A stretch of 64,000 bases of DNA from Deltaproteobacteria bacterium UBA6106. Lineage in GTDB: Bacteria > Desulfobacterota > Syntrophorhabdia > Syntrophorhabdales > Syntrophorhabdaceae. The stretch lies in contig DIWM01000047.1 in assembly GCA_002428485.1 (NCBI GenBank), positions 68,674 to 132,673 on the forward strand, given 5' to 3'. The notes beneath the pieces are model-generated. The model had not been told where the DNA came from, did no database searches, and was given only the letters and a program-made list of their open reading frames with translations. Positions 7,869 through 17,900 of the stretch are shown piece after piece. The position numbers and the translations under genes were made by a program. Within the stretch, counting starts at the first letter, position 1; every line of letters starts with the position of its first letter.

Positions 7869-9143
7869 ATGAGAAAAGGGCTGGAAAAGGTTTACAGGTA
7901 CCGCCGGTATATCTTCGCAATACTCGCCGCACAGTATCTCATCGTGTATTTCCAGAGGGTTGCTCCGGCCGTTGTGGCGCCGGAGTTGATCGATGATTTC
8001 CGGATATCGGGCGCAAGCCTCGGGCTGCTCGCCTCCGCTTATTTTTATCCTTATGCCCTGACCCAGATACCGGTGGGCATTCTGTCGGATTCGTGGGGGC
8101 CGAAGAAGACCCTTATCGCCTGCGGTTTTTTTGCATCCTTCGGGGCCATTTTTTTTGGCCTTGCGCCCCGTTTTGAATTTGCCTTTGCGGCAAGGGCGTT
8201 TGTGGGACTCGGCGTTTCGGCTGTCTTTATCACGACGATGAGGATATTTGCTGAATGGTACAGGGGCATTGAACTGGCGAGGATATCGGGCATCCTTATG
8301 GCTATCGGGGGTGTGGGATGGTTGACGGCAACGACGCCGCTCGCGGTCCTCTCCCAGGCATTCGGCTGGAGGACATCCTTTATCGTGACCGGCATAGTGT
8401 CTCTGGTCTTCACCGTTATGACGTGGCTTGTCGTCGAGGACAGGCCGGCAAAAAAAGGGCTGCCCTCACTTGTAGAGAATACATACAATGATATACCGGC
8501 GAAGAGAAACATTCTAAGCGACCTGAAGGTTGTCTTGCGGGAAAAGCATTTCTGGGCCATTGCCGTATGGTTTATCATGAGGGGCGGGGCGCTTTTCGGC
8601 TTCTTCGGGCTCTGGGCAGGGCCCTATCTGATGGACGTCTACCGGCTATCGAAAAACACAACGGGAAATATCCTCTCCATGATCGCCTTCGCGATGATCT
8701 TCCTGAGCCCGGTCATCGGCCATCTTTCCGACAAGACATTGATGAGCAGGAAAAAAGTCCTTGTCGGCACGTCGGTACTCAACTGCCTGTGCTTCCTGGT
8801 GATGCTGCTGTTTTATAAAACGCTGTCGGTCCCCGCGCTGTATATACTCTTTTTCCTGATGGGCGTTACGATCAGCTCGGTGGGCACCATCGCCATCATC
8901 ACAACAAAAGAGCTCTTTCCCGGTGAGATCGCCGGCACGTCCATGGGAACGATGAACATCTTTCCTTTCATCGGCGGGATCATCTTCCAGCCCTTGATGG
9001 GGTATGTTCTCGACAGCGCCGGCAAGACACAGGGCATGTACCCTCCGTCAGCATACAGGACGATCATATGGATCCTCTTTATTACCAGCCTCATCGCCCT
9101 CGCAAGCATTATACGGTCAAAGGAAACGATGAAGAAACCGTGA
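7869..9143 (+). CDS. MFS transporter
   Basis: A 424-residue, 12-helix carrier. The helix 2-3 loop has GILSDSWGPKKTLIACG, the MFS signature (D-x-x-G-x-R/K-K), and a second version GHLSDKTLMSRKKVLVG occurs after the central loop. The N-terminal half with FQRVAPAVVAPEL resembles the anion:cation symporter/hexuronate-like and nitrate-type carriers, but the substrate cannot be assigned. Divergent from the amidohydrolase gene across an 82-base gap, so the two may share a regulatory region and a purine-like substrate is possible; that is a guess from context only. The 3' end runs straight into a GTGAAAG array. Confidence 0.82.
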   Translation: MRKGLEKVYRYRRYIFAILAAQYLIVYFQRVAPAVVAPELIDDFRISGASLGLLASAYFYPYALTQIPVGILSDSWGPKKTLIACGFFASFGAIFFGLAPRFEFAFAARAFVGLGVSAVFITTMRIFAEWYRGIELARISGILMAIGGVGWLTATTPLAVLSQAFGWRTSFIVTGIVSLVFTVMTWLVVEDRPAKKGLPSLVENTYNDIPAKRNILSDLKVVLREKHFWAIAVWFIMRGGALFGFFGLWAGPYLMDVYRLSKNTTGNILSMIAFAMIFLSPVIGHLSDKTLMSRKKVLVGTSVLNCLCFLVMLLFYKTLSVPALYILFFLMGVTISSVGTIAIITTKELFPGEIAGTSMGTMNIFPFIGGIIFQPLMGYVLDSAGKTQGMYPPSAYRTIIWILFITSLIALASIIRSKETMKKP

Positions 9144-9206
9144 AAAGTGAAAGGTGAAAAGTGAAAGGTGAAAGGTGAAAAGTGAAAGGTGAAAAGTGAA
9201 AGGTGA
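9140..9206. repeat. GTGAAAG heptamer array (second copy)
   Basis: About nine copies of GTGAAA(A/G)GTGAAAG begin at the stop codon of the MFS gene; the TGA stop itself is part of the first unit. Same family as 5032-5175. Confidence 0.88.
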
Positions 9207-9531
9207 AGAAGGATCTCGTCAGTCGTAAGGCGTTAGGCGTAAGGGGAGGGAAAAACGGAACACCCGTAAGTCGTAAGGCGTGAGGGGAGAAATGGCAGAT
9301 GAGTTCGCCAAGTCGCTTCGCTCCTCGCGAGGACGATAAAGAATGAAGCTCCCCATGTCACGCTATGCTTCGTGCCCTTTGCGCTACGCCTTGGTCCACT
9401 CACGACTTACGCCTCACGACTTACGGGGTTTATCGCCTTACGCCTGATGCCTTACGGGTTTATCGCCGGTTTGCCATAATCCTGTTGATAAAATGCTTAT
9501 TTTGGGATAGAAATGTAAGCAGGTTTTGAAT
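9207..9531. repeat. CGTAAGGCGT-word repeat region
   Basis: Non-coding gap between the MFS gene and the thioesterase gene. 9221-9290 carries words of the form AGTCGTAAGGCGTTAGGCGT and GTAAGTCGTAAGGCGTGAGG; 9400-9458 carries the same words in inverted orientation (CTCACGACTTACGCC, CCTTACGCCTGATGCCTTAC). The two halves could pair as a long imperfect stem. Between them lies GC-rich sequence with no gene I can support. Confidence 0.75.
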
Positions 9532-9927
9532 ATGAAAGAAGAACTGCAAAGAAGGATGGCAAAGGACACGCCTTACTTTGGTCATCTCGGCATTGAGGTC
9601 GTCGAGATTGGCGAAGGCTATGCGAAGCTCCGGCTCGATTTCAAGGACCACCTGACGCATCCTTTCGGCTATTTCCACGGCGGGGTTATCGCAAGCCTTG
9701 CAGACTCGGCGGGCATCAATGCCGTGTTGTCGATCCTGCGTGAAGGTGAGAAGGCCCTCACCCTCGAGATGAAGATAAATTATTGTGCGGCCGTCAAAGA
9801 TGTGCCTATCTATGCCGAAGGCAGGGTTGTTCACAGGGGAAAAAGATTTGCGGTAACAGATGTGGACGTAAAAAGCGTGGACGGTAAATTAGCTGCCAAG
9901 GCTATAGTAACCTGTGCGATCTCATGA
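9532..9927 (+). CDS. PaaI-family hotdog thioesterase
   Basis: A 131-residue single hotdog-fold protein. The active-site segment HPFGYFHGGVIASLADSAG (residues about 40-58) matches the PaaI/HGG subfamily (HGG...LAD), followed by the LEMKINYCAAV strand and a C-terminal KAIVTCAIS. Such enzymes hydrolyse acyl-CoA thioesters, often aromatic ones, in the cytoplasm. ATG 9532 follows AGCAGG at a good distance and is preferred over TTG 9526. It stands alone before the PBP gene. In an organism with benzoyl-CoA genes, an aromatic-CoA substrate is plausible but not shown. Confidence 0.82.
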   Translation: MKEELQRRMAKDTPYFGHLGIEVVEIGEGYAKLRLDFKDHLTHPFGYFHGGVIASLADSAGINAVLSILREGEKALTLEMKINYCAAVKDVPIYAEGRVVHRGKRFAVTDVDVKSVDGKLAAKAIVTCAIS

Positions 9928-10002
9928 CATGTCGAAGGACAATTCTGTCCTATCCCTCAAAGGCAGGAATGAATAATCATCGTTGTTCAGCGGAGCAAGG
10001 GA

Positions 10003-12144
10003 ATGGTTAAGAAAAGGGCAAAGCCCTTCAAGAAAGGACTCCATTTTTACCTGATCGTACTTGTCCTGTTGTCCTGCGTACTTCTCTCCGCGGGCTTCGT
10101 TATTTATATCATGAGCGACATACCGTCTGTTGAAGTTTTGAAACATTTGAAGAACAAGCCGGTCACCAATATCTACGATAATAACGACCAGCTTATCTAC
10201 CTCATCGTGCCGGACAACAGGATATTTGTTGCCTATAATAAGATCCCGAAATACGTAAAAGATGCCTTTCTCGCCGCAGAGGATGCCGATTTCTTCAAAC
10301 ATGGGGCAGTGGATCCGCTCAGCATCGTAAGGGCGCTCTGGAAGAATATTCTCTACGGAAAGGTTGTGCAGGGCGGAAGCACAATAACGCAGCAGGTTGT
10401 CAAGTCGCTCATGCTTACCCCGGAAAAGAATATAACGCGAAAGGTGAAAGAGGCGATACTTTCCTACCGGCTGGAAAACTCGCTGACGAAAAAGGAGATC
10501 CTCAATCTCTATCTCAATAATATTTACATGGGACACGGTGTGTACGGTGTCGAAGCGGCCTCCCAGGTCTATTTCGGGAGACACGTATGGGAGATATCGA
10601 GGGCTGAAGCAGCGCTTCTCGCCGGTATTGTCCAGGCTCCGTCCCGTTATACCCCTAAAAAACATCCCGGCAACGCGAGGGCACGCCAGGAATACGTGAT
10701 AGATCAGATGGAGGAGAAGGGTTTCATAAATGCCAGAATAAAGAATACTATGCTGAAGGAGAAGATTGCCATCAGGGAGGACCACGGTGTCTTTGCGGAC
10801 AGCTACTATAAGGATTTTATTTTCCGTTATGTGGAAGAAAAACACGGGAAGGGCGCTGTCTCGAGAAAAGGCCTGAAGATATACGCCACGGTGGATATCC
10901 AGTTACAGAAACTCGGAGAGGAGGCTGTCAGGAGAGGGCTGAACCTCTATGAACAGCGAAAAGGCGATTACGTTATCTCCTATCGTCTGGACAAGAGGAA
11001 ATGGGAGGACTTTATAAAGGCCGAAGACAAGGATATCAGGCTTTCCGGATTAAGGGCAGGAAAGACATACAACCTCCTTGTATCGGAGAGGATGAAGAAA
11101 GGCTACCTGGTCCATGCGGGTAATGAAAAAGGTGTGCTTCAAACAGAAGGCTTCCCCTTCAAGCCCGGTGACGTGGTCAAGGGAACATATTCAGGTGCCG
11201 ATAAAAAGAAGATTCATCTCTTTCAGCCTGTACGCAGCTTAAAGGTAGAAGGCGCGCTGCTCTGCATGGATGTGCAGACAGGCTATGTCCATGCGATGGT
11301 TGGAGGAAGGGATTTTGAAAGAAGTCCTTACAACAGGGCGGTCTCGGCAAAGGTCCAGTCCGGCAGCGCATTCAAGCCTTTTATCTATGTCACCGCGTTA
11401 AAAAAGGGGTATGATCTCGATACGATTATCATCGATGAACCGAAAGAATATCCTGTCGGGGCGGGCAAGACATGGACTCCGAAAAATTATGACAATAAGT
11501 ATGATGGTCAGATAACGATACGTGACGCCGTTGCGTATTCAAAGAACGCGGCTACAGTGAGGCTTCTTGAAGAGATCGGCGTCGGGTCCGTGAAGGAAAC
11601 GCTGAAAGAGCTTGGCCTTAATGTTGAGGTTGAAGATAACCTTTCGATAGCGCTGGGGACATCAAACCTGACGCTCCTTGACCTTGTGAAGGGATTTGCG
11701 GCGTTTGCGAACGGGGGATACAGGATAAAGCCTGTTTTTGTGAAGCGTATTATCGACAGCGAAGGGAATGTCCTTGAAGAAAATCCCGTGGAAAAAGAGC
11801 GCGCAATAAACGATAACGTAGCGGCGAAGATGAATGCCCTTCTGAAGGGACCGACAGAATACGGCACGGCAAAAGGCGCTTCGAAAATGGGGTACCCTGT
11901 GGCAGGAAAGACAGGTACCACAAGCAACTACTATGACGCCCTCTTCGTCGGTTATTCACCGCATATCGTGACGGGTGTGTGGGTTGGTTTTGATGCGAGG
12001 ACATCGCTCGGCAAAGGGGAAAGCGGCGCCAGGGTTTGCCTGCCGATCTGGATGAGCTTTATGGGTTCAGCGTTGCGGCGTTATCCGCCTGATGATTTTG
12101 CGGGAGTTGCAATGCAGGCGATAGATCCGTTTCTCTATCACTGA
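10003..12144 (+). CDS. Penicillin-binding protein 1A-type (bifunctional transglycosylase/transpeptidase)
   Basis: A 713-residue class A PBP anchored by one N-terminal helix (residues about 13-37). The glycosyltransferase domain has catalytic E93 in AAEDADFFKH, then QGGSTITQQVVKSL and LNNIYMGHGVYGVEAAS. The transpeptidase domain has S455-x-x-K458 (SAFK), a YSKNAAT box near residue 512 and KTGT at 636-639. A roughly 80-residue OB-like insert (YNLLVSERMKKGYLV...) lies between the two domains, as in PBP1A (PonA/MrcA). It polymerises and cross-links peptidoglycan in the periplasm. The reading frame is complete with all catalytic residues. Confidence 0.93.
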   Translation: MVKKRAKPFKKGLHFYLIVLVLLSCVLLSAGFVIYIMSDIPSVEVLKHLKNKPVTNIYDNNDQLIYLIVPDNRIFVAYNKIPKYVKDAFLAAEDADFFKHGAVDPLSIVRALWKNILYGKVVQGGSTITQQVVKSLMLTPEKNITRKVKEAILSYRLENSLTKKEILNLYLNNIYMGHGVYGVEAASQVYFGRHVWEISRAEAALLAGIVQAPSRYTPKKHPGNARARQEYVIDQMEEKGFINARIKNTMLKEKIAIREDHGVFADSYYKDFIFRYVEEKHGKGAVSRKGLKIYATVDIQLQKLGEEAVRRGLNLYEQRKGDYVISYRLDKRKWEDFIKAEDKDIRLSGLRAGKTYNLLVSERMKKGYLVHAGNEKGVLQTEGFPFKPGDVVKGTYSGADKKKIHLFQPVRSLKVEGALLCMDVQTGYVHAMVGGRDFERSPYNRAVSAKVQSGSAFKPFIYVTALKKGYDLDTIIIDEPKEYPVGAGKTWTPKNYDNKYDGQITIRDAVAYSKNAATVRLLEEIGVGSVKETLKELGLNVEVEDNLSIALGTSNLTLLDLVKGFAAFANGGYRIKPVFVKRIIDSEGNVLEENPVEKERAINDNVAAKMNALLKGPTEYGTAKGASKMGYPVAGKTGTTSNYYDALFVGYSPHIVTGVWVGFDARTSLGKGESGARVCLPIWMSFMGSALRRYPPDDFAGVAMQAIDPFLYH

Positions 12145-12171
12145 CAGTAATAACATCTTTTGGAGGTAATT

Positions 12172-12570
12172 ATGAAGATGACTGTAAAGATTTTATTAGT
12201 GTTTTTATTGAGCCTGATCATAACGGGAGCCTACTCCATATCCTATGGTCAGGAATGGAAGGCCTTTTACGAAAACGAAAAGGAACGGTTCTATTTTGAC
12301 AATACAAGCCTTGAGCGTCTTGAAAATAAATCATTCAAAATATGGCAGAAGGCAACAGAGAAACAGACAGGTACCGATGAAGTTGATAAGTTTAAGTCGC
12401 TGATCGAGATAAACTGCGCGCAGAAGATCTACAGGACACATGCCCTGGTTGAGTATGATACCGTAAGCGGAAGGGCATTGCCCGAGCAGAGATACGGAGA
12501 CGATCAGCCCTGGATAAGGTTCTCGCTGGAATCAAAATTCGGCGCCCTCTACGATAACTTTTGTCCGTGA
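12172..12570 (+). CDS. Small exported protein, surface-adhesin-E-like
   Basis: A 132-residue protein with a signal peptide (MKMTVKILLVFLLSLIITGAYS). The mature part, EWKAFYENEKERFYFDNTSL...FKIWQKATEK...SLIEINCAQKIYR, has the W-x-x-x-Y-x-N...FYFD and kIW pattern found in many short proteobacterial exported proteins grouped with Haemophilus adhesin E; exact function is not established. ATG 12172 is preceded by GGAGGT and is preferred to TTG 12160. It follows the PBP gene by 27 bases and is likely co-transcribed. Confidence 0.6.
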   Translation: MKMTVKILLVFLLSLIITGAYSISYGQEWKAFYENEKERFYFDNTSLERLENKSFKIWQKATEKQTGTDEVDKFKSLIEINCAQKIYRTHALVEYDTVSGRALPEQRYGDDQPWIRFSLESKFGALYDNFCP

Positions 12571-12581
12571 AGCGTTAAAAT

Positions 12582-12759
12582 CCGTAAGTCGTCAGGCGTG
12601 AGGCGTGAGGGGATAGGACAACCCCTGTTCAGTGTGCAAGATTCCGTGTTCAACGTTACAGCAGGGCAGATCGCCCCTTGCTGATATCGAGAAAGGGGAA
12701 ATGTGAGAGGTTTACAACATTTCACATTTCCCCTTTTACATTTCACCGGGTTAAACGAC
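12582..12759. repeat. Mixed dispersed repeats (CGTAAGTCGT and TTTCACATTTC words)
   Basis: Between two convergent genes. 12582-12612 has AAGTCGTCAGGCGTGAGGCG; 12700-12745 has an inverted pair GAAATGTGAGAGG / ACATTTCACATTTCCCC. It may form the common 3' boundary of the plus-strand PBP transcript and the minus-strand Hdr cluster. No gene seen. Confidence 0.6.
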
Positions 12760-13683
12760 TTACGGTTGTGGCCTCGGATAAAGCCCGGCTGATTTGACGA
12801 TTTCCGGCACCATCTGCTCCCATTCTATGGCCATGATATGGATGCCGCTGACCCCTTTGATGCTCCGCACCTTTTCAATCGTCTCCAGACATATCCTGAT
12901 GCCTTCCTCTGCCTGCTTTTCCTTCGGGGCATCCTGCATGCGTTTGATGAGGTCATCGGGCACATCCATGCCCGGCACGGAGTTTTTCATGTACTTAGCC
13001 ATGCCAACGGATTTCATCGGTGTGATGCCTGCGAGGATGTAGACCTTCTCGTGGACGCCGAGGTCGCGCACCATCTCCATCCATTTCCCGAACTTCTCGA
13101 CATTGAATACGCACTGGGTCTGTACGAACTGCGCACCGGCCTTTGCCTTCTTGGCGAGCCTCATGGCCCTGATCTCGAAGGGGTCGGCAAAGGGGTTCTC
13201 GGCACAGCCGATAAAGAGGCTCGGCCTGCCTTTTATCTCCTCTCCGCTTAAGAACCTGCCCTCATCGACCATCTTTCTCACGCACTGTATAAGCTGGATG
13301 GAATCGATATCAAAAACATTTTTTGCCGTTGGATGGTCCCCGAACTTCTGGTGGTCGCCGGAAAGGCAGAGGATGTTGTTGATGCCCCATGCCGCCGCGC
13401 CGAGTATGTCGCTTTGAATGGCGATCCTGTTCCTGTCCCTGCATACCATCTGCATAACAGGATCGAACCCCATTGTTTTTAAGATAAGGGAGGCGGAGAA
13501 GCTGCTCATCCTCACGACGCTCGTCTGGTTGTCGGTGACGTTGACTGCATCGACATACCCTGACAGGAATCCCCCTTTCTTCTTCACTGCCTCCGGGTCG
13601 GCGCCGCGCGGGGGGCCGCACTCAGAGGTGACGGCAAAATTACCGCTCTTCAATACCCTTTCCAGGTTGCTCGCAGTGCTCAT
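12760..13683 (-). CDS. metF: Methylenetetrahydrofolate reductase catalytic subunit (copy 1)
   Basis: A 307-residue MetF-type TIM barrel: FAVTSECGPPRGADPE at the N-terminus (catalytic Glu in the SEC strand), NVTDNQTSVVRMSS, the FAD-binding region CRDRNRIAIQSDILGAAAWGI followed by NILCLSGDH, then QTQCVFNVEKF and the C-terminal IHIMAIEWEQMVPEI. It reduces methylene-THF to methyl-THF. The gene overlaps the upstream metV by 4 bases (ATGA) and is the last gene of the minus-strand cluster. A second copy at 27689-28621 shares the same motifs. In acetogens MetF works with MetV, and in Moorella additionally with HdrABC-MvhD; all of those partners are encoded here. Confidence 0.92.
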   Translation of the reverse strand: MSTASNLERVLKSGNFAVTSECGPPRGADPEAVKKKGGFLSGYVDAVNVTDNQTSVVRMSSFSASLILKTMGFDPVMQMVCRDRNRIAIQSDILGAAAWGINNILCLSGDHQKFGDHPTAKNVFDIDSIQLIQCVRKMVDEGRFLSGEEIKGRPSLFIGCAENPFADPFEIRAMRLAKKAKAGAQFVQTQCVFNVEKFGKWMEMVRDLGVHEKVYILAGITPMKSVGMAKYMKNSVPGMDVPDDLIKRMQDAPKEKQAEEGIRICLETIEKVRSIKGVSGIHIMAIEWEQMVPEIVKSAGLYPRPQP

Positions 13684-14348
13684 ATCTTCAAATCCTCCCT
13701 GATCCTCTTCCTCGGGCCGCCGTCCCTGCTTGTCGACCAGTCCTTTACCGGTTGTATCTCAAGGTATCTGTCAAGCATGCCCATCTCCTTGTAGCGGTCT
13801 ACGATAAGCTGCCACGCGCAGGGCGTGTCCTTGTTGACCTCACAGACACCTCCCTGTGAGCCTCCGCAGGGCCCGTTAAAGAGGCTTTTTGCACAGCGCG
13901 TAACGGGACATATGCCGAGTGTTTTATCGAGGACGCAGTTGCCGCATCCCTGGCAGCGCTCGGCCCACACGCCATGCTGCTCCGTGACGCCGTAGAATGT
14001 AGTGTTCACGGCAGGCAGGACGATCATGTTCCGGTAGCGTTCGCCCACGAACTGGATGCCGCAGCCGCACGCCATGGAAAGCACAACATCGAAGTCATCG
14101 ATAAAGGGCTTGAGGGTTTCCACGTATTCGGGGTCGCAGTTCCTCTCCAGGGTTACCTCTTTGATCTCTACGGGCTTGCCTTCTTTTGCCCTGAACAGGC
14201 GTATCTCAGACGCGAGCACCGCGACCTCTTTGGCGCCTCCTGCTGCGCAGACGGTAACGCATTCGTTGCAGCCGAGAAGGAGTATCCTGGAATAGGGCTT
14301 CAGCATCTCTATGATTTCTTCAAAAGGCTTTCTGTCGGCAACGATCAT
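13680..14348 (-). CDS. metV: MetV, zinc/iron-sulfur partner of MetF (copy 1)
   Basis: A 222-residue protein of the methylene-THF reductase C-terminal (MetV) family. N-terminal half: MIVADRKPFEEI...RILLLGCNECVTVCAAGG, then ILASEIRL-type segments and LSMACGCGIQFV. C-terminal half: CQGCGNCVLDKTLGICPVT, RCAKSLFNGPCGGS and VCEVNKDTPCAW, many cysteines placed to bind zinc and iron-sulfur clusters. I start at the second methionine (14348), which has AAGGAG 7 bases upstream; the other copy begins at the equivalent residue (MITAERKP). It passes electrons to the flavin of MetF in described MetFV complexes. Overlaps metF by 4 bases. Confidence 0.88.
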   Translation of the reverse strand: MIVADRKPFEEIIEMLKPYSRILLLGCNECVTVCAAGGAKEVAVLASEIRLFRAKEGKPVEIKEVTLERNCDPEYVETLKPFIDDFDVVLSMACGCGIQFVGERYRNMIVLPAVNTTFYGVTEQHGVWAERCQGCGNCVLDKTLGICPVTRCAKSLFNGPCGGSQGGVCEVNKDTPCAWQLIVDRYKEMGMLDRYLEIQPVKDWSTSRDGGPRKRIREDLKI

Positions 14349-14419
14349 GATACACTCCTTTTTCATAGCAGAGAGCTAAGGGCAGAGAGCAGAGAGTTTA
14401 AACCCTCAGCTCTTCGCCC

Positions 14420-14842
14420 TCAGCTCTTCGCTGATTTCACGGGATTTGGCCCCAGCTCTCTTATCTTCTCCGTCATTTCGCGTGCTATCTGAGCGAACTT
14501 CTGCCCCTCAGCAGATGACAGGTTGTACATAACAACCCGATCTCCGCCGATGCCGCACTCGTCGAGAAGCTGCTTAGCGTATTCGACACGCTTCCTTGCC
14601 CTTAAGTTCCCCACAAGAAAGTGGCAGTCCCCTTCAAGGCAGCCGACGAGGCAGACGCCGTCGGCGCCATTCTCAAAGGCCTTCATCACATGAATAACAT
14701 CCACCCTGCCGGTGCAGGGAACCTTCACGATCTTTACATTTGCCGGGTACGAAAGCCTCATCGAACCTGCCAGGTCCGCAGCGGTGTACCCTCAGTACTC
14801 ACAGCAAAAAGCAATTATCTCCGGTTCAAAACGATCTATCAT
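14420..14842 (-). CDS. mvhD: MvhD-type electron-transfer subunit, predicted selenoprotein (UGA = Sec at residue 17)
   Basis: The canonical ORF starts at 14761, but the same frame reads on upstream through a single TGA (complement of 14792-14794) to ATG at 14840-14842 with GGAG 8 bases ahead. The extended protein is 140 residues, the normal MvhD length, and begins MIDRFEPEIIAFCCEY-U-GYTAADLAG. MvhD proteins have FCCxxCxYxGADLAG there, so the TGA falls exactly on a cysteine ligand of the [2Fe-2S] site. Just after the UGA the mRNA can fold GGACCU-GGC-AGGUUC (6 bp, GG in the loop 21 nt downstream), fitting a bacterial SECIS. Later ligands are CTGRVD and CLVGCLEGDC. Known role: links Hdr to hydrogenase, formate dehydrogenase or MetFV. 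Sec insertion is inferred. Confidence 0.85.
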
Positions 14843-14914
14843 ACAGTATACTCCATGCTGCTCTCTCTTTGTTGCTCTTGTTCATATGCCATGAGCTACG
14901 AGCCATGAGCCGGC

Positions 14915-17900
14915 TCATACGCACAGCGCCTTTACCTTCTCCTCGATCTGGATGTCCCTGTAGTGCATCAGGTCGATCGCCTTTGCCGGGCATTCGGCAA
15001 CGCAGGTGCCGCAGCCCTTGCATTTGCTTATGTCGATCTCTGCCTCGCCTTGCTCGTTGATAACAGGCACTGAATAGGGACACACCCTGACGCAGGTGAG
15101 GCAGGCAGCGCATTTCTCTCCATCAACGTGGGCGACGACGCCGCCGACAGCCATCTTCTCTTTTGAAAGTATTGTCATGGCCCTTGCTGCCGCGCCCTCT
15201 GCCTGGATGATAGTTTCCTTTATGTTTTTGGGAGAATGGGCAATCCCGCAGAGAAACATCCCGTCAGAGGCGAAGTCAAGAGGGCGGAGCTTCATGTGCG
15301 CTTCGAGGAAGAACCCTTCGTTCGTTCGCGGCAGCTTGAGGAGCGTCGCGAAATCTTTGTTGTCAGACGGCACGATAGCGCTGCTCAATACAATGAGGTC
15401 TGTGCTAAAGGATATATCCTCCATAACGGACGGGTCATGGCAGGTCAGGGTGGGCCTGCTTTCTTTCAGCTCCAGAACGGGCTGCGCCGACATCTCGTAC
15501 CGTATGAACCTTACGCCGAGCCTCCTCGCTTCCAGGTAGTAGCGTTCCAAAAAGCCGTAGGTGCGGATGTCCCGGTAGAGGATCACCACATCGCTTGTTG
15601 GGGCGTTCTTCTTCAGCGTTATGGCGTTCTTCACGGCAGTAGAACAGCAGACCCTGCTGCAATAAGGCCGCTCCTCATTCCTCGACCCGACACACTGTAT
15701 CATAACGCATCGCTCAAAGGCGCCAAGCGTGCCGGCAGCGATCTTTCCTTCAAGCTCATGCTGTGTCATGACCCTGTTGTCTTCGCCGTAGGCGTAATGG
15801 CCGTGAGGCTTCAACTCCTCGCCGCCTGTGGCAATGATGATGATCCCGTGTTCTATCTTCCTGTATTCTTTCGATGCGCCTGCTGCGATGCCCGTTGAGA
15901 AGTTCCCCTTGAAGCCGCTGTGGTCGACGACGACGGCATTTGTCTCAACGTGGATGAGGGGGTGCCGCGTTACCTTGTCGATCGTTTCCAGCAGGAACTT
16001 CTGCACATCGATGCCGTCAAGGGTACGGTAGATATGGCGGAGGTTTCCGCCCAGCATGGTATCTTTCTCGACGAGGAAGACCTCGAAACCTTGATCGGCA
16101 AGCTTGAGCGCCGCCGTCATGCCGCCGATGCCGCCGCCGACAATAAGCGCCTTCCTGTTTACGTCTATCGTGACCTCTCTCAGCGGTTTTATATGATTGG
16201 CGTTCATGACCGCCATACGCACGAGGGTCTTCGCCTTTTCCGTCGCATCCTCTTTATCGTGCATATGGACCCATGAGCACTGGTCCCTGATATTCGCCAT
16301 CTCGAAGAGGTATTTGTTCAATCCCATCTCGCGTATGGTCGCCCTGAAGAGGGGCTCGTGCGTCCTGGGAGAGCAGGAGGCGACGACGACCCTGTTGATC
16401 CCGTGTTCCTCGAGGAGCTTCTTCATCTTGTCCTGGGTATCCTGAGAACAGGTGAAGAGGTTGTCGTCGGAGAGGACGACATTGGGAAGCCCTTTTGCAT
16501 ATTCCTTAACCTCGGGGACATTTACGACGCCGCCGATGTTTACGCCGCAATTGCAGACAAAGACGCCGATCCGCGGTTCCTCTCCATCGACATCTCTCTC
16601 GTCAGGGAGCTGCCGGACGACGAGATCTTTTCCCCTCGCCCCGGTGATGAGCGATGTCGCCTCGCAGGCCGCTCCACAGGCGGCGGTCACCGTTTCGGGG
16701 ATATCCTGGGGGGATTCGCAGGCGCCGCATGCGTAGATCCCTTCACGCGTGGTGAGGAGGGGATTTTCTGCACCTCCCTTGATAAAGCCGTATCCGTTGA
16801 GCTCTATACCTAACGTAGCAGCAAGTTTGCCAAGGTTCTTTGAAGGCCTTAAGCCTACAGAGAGGACGATCATGTCGAATGTCTCTTCCCGCAGCTCACC
16901 GCTGTCGTCAATGTAGACGACGGACACGTCTTTCGTCGCGGGATCCTCGAGGATCCTCGACACCATCGATTTTATATACCTGACGCCGTATTCGCCCTTT
17001 GCCCGCTCGAAGTATTGATCGAAGCCTTTTCCGTGTGCACGTATGTCCATGTAGAAGATCGTCGCCTCGATGTCGTTCTGGTGCTCCTTTGCGATTATCG
17101 CCTCTTTCGTTGCGTACATACAGCACACGGACGAGCAGTATTCGTTTACCTTGTCCCTGCTTCCCACACACTGGATGAAGCCGATCTTTTTCGGTATCTT
17201 CCCGTCGGAGGGCCTCATGACGACGCTTCCCGTGGGGCCCGTCGCAGAGAGGGTACGCTCGAATTCGATGCTGGTCACCACGTTCGGGTAGAGCCCGTAA
17301 CCGAATTCCTTTTTCCCGTGGGCGTCGTATTCGTCGAAACCGCTTGCTACGATTATGCTGCCTACTTCCAGTCTTTCTTCGACAGGGCCTTCGCTGTAAT
17401 CAATGGCCTCAGGCTTGCAAAACTCCTCGCATATCCTGCACCCCAGGCACCTGCGGCAGCTTAAGCACCGCTTCGCCTCTTCCATGGCCTCTTTTTCGTT
17501 GAGCGCCAGATAGACCTCATGGAAGCCTTTTCGCGCTTCGACCGGTATCGATGGTATAGCAACGCGCGCCTTTTTTGCTATCCCGTCGGGAACATCCTCA
17601 ACGAGGGTATCCTCGCGGGCCATTCTTCCTTCCCTCAGATCTTCGCTTTCAAGATAACGCCTGATCGATTCGGCGGCTTCCTTGCCCTGCGCGATCGCGT
17701 CGATCGCCATCTTCGGCCCTGTTGCGGCGTCTCCGCCCGCAAAGATGCCTTCAACAGATGTCTGAAGGGTGACAGGGTCTACCTTGATCCTTCCGTCTGC
17801 ATACCGCTCAATGCCCTGGATGTCTGCAAGGAAGTTTGTATCGATGGCCTGTCCGATGGCAAGGATGACCGTGTCGGCCCTGAAGCGCTTTGTTGTTGAA

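Noticed and set aside
9922..10845. 307-codon open frame on the minus strand
   Set aside because: Antisense to the PBP gene, whose transglycosylase catalytic residues are all in place.
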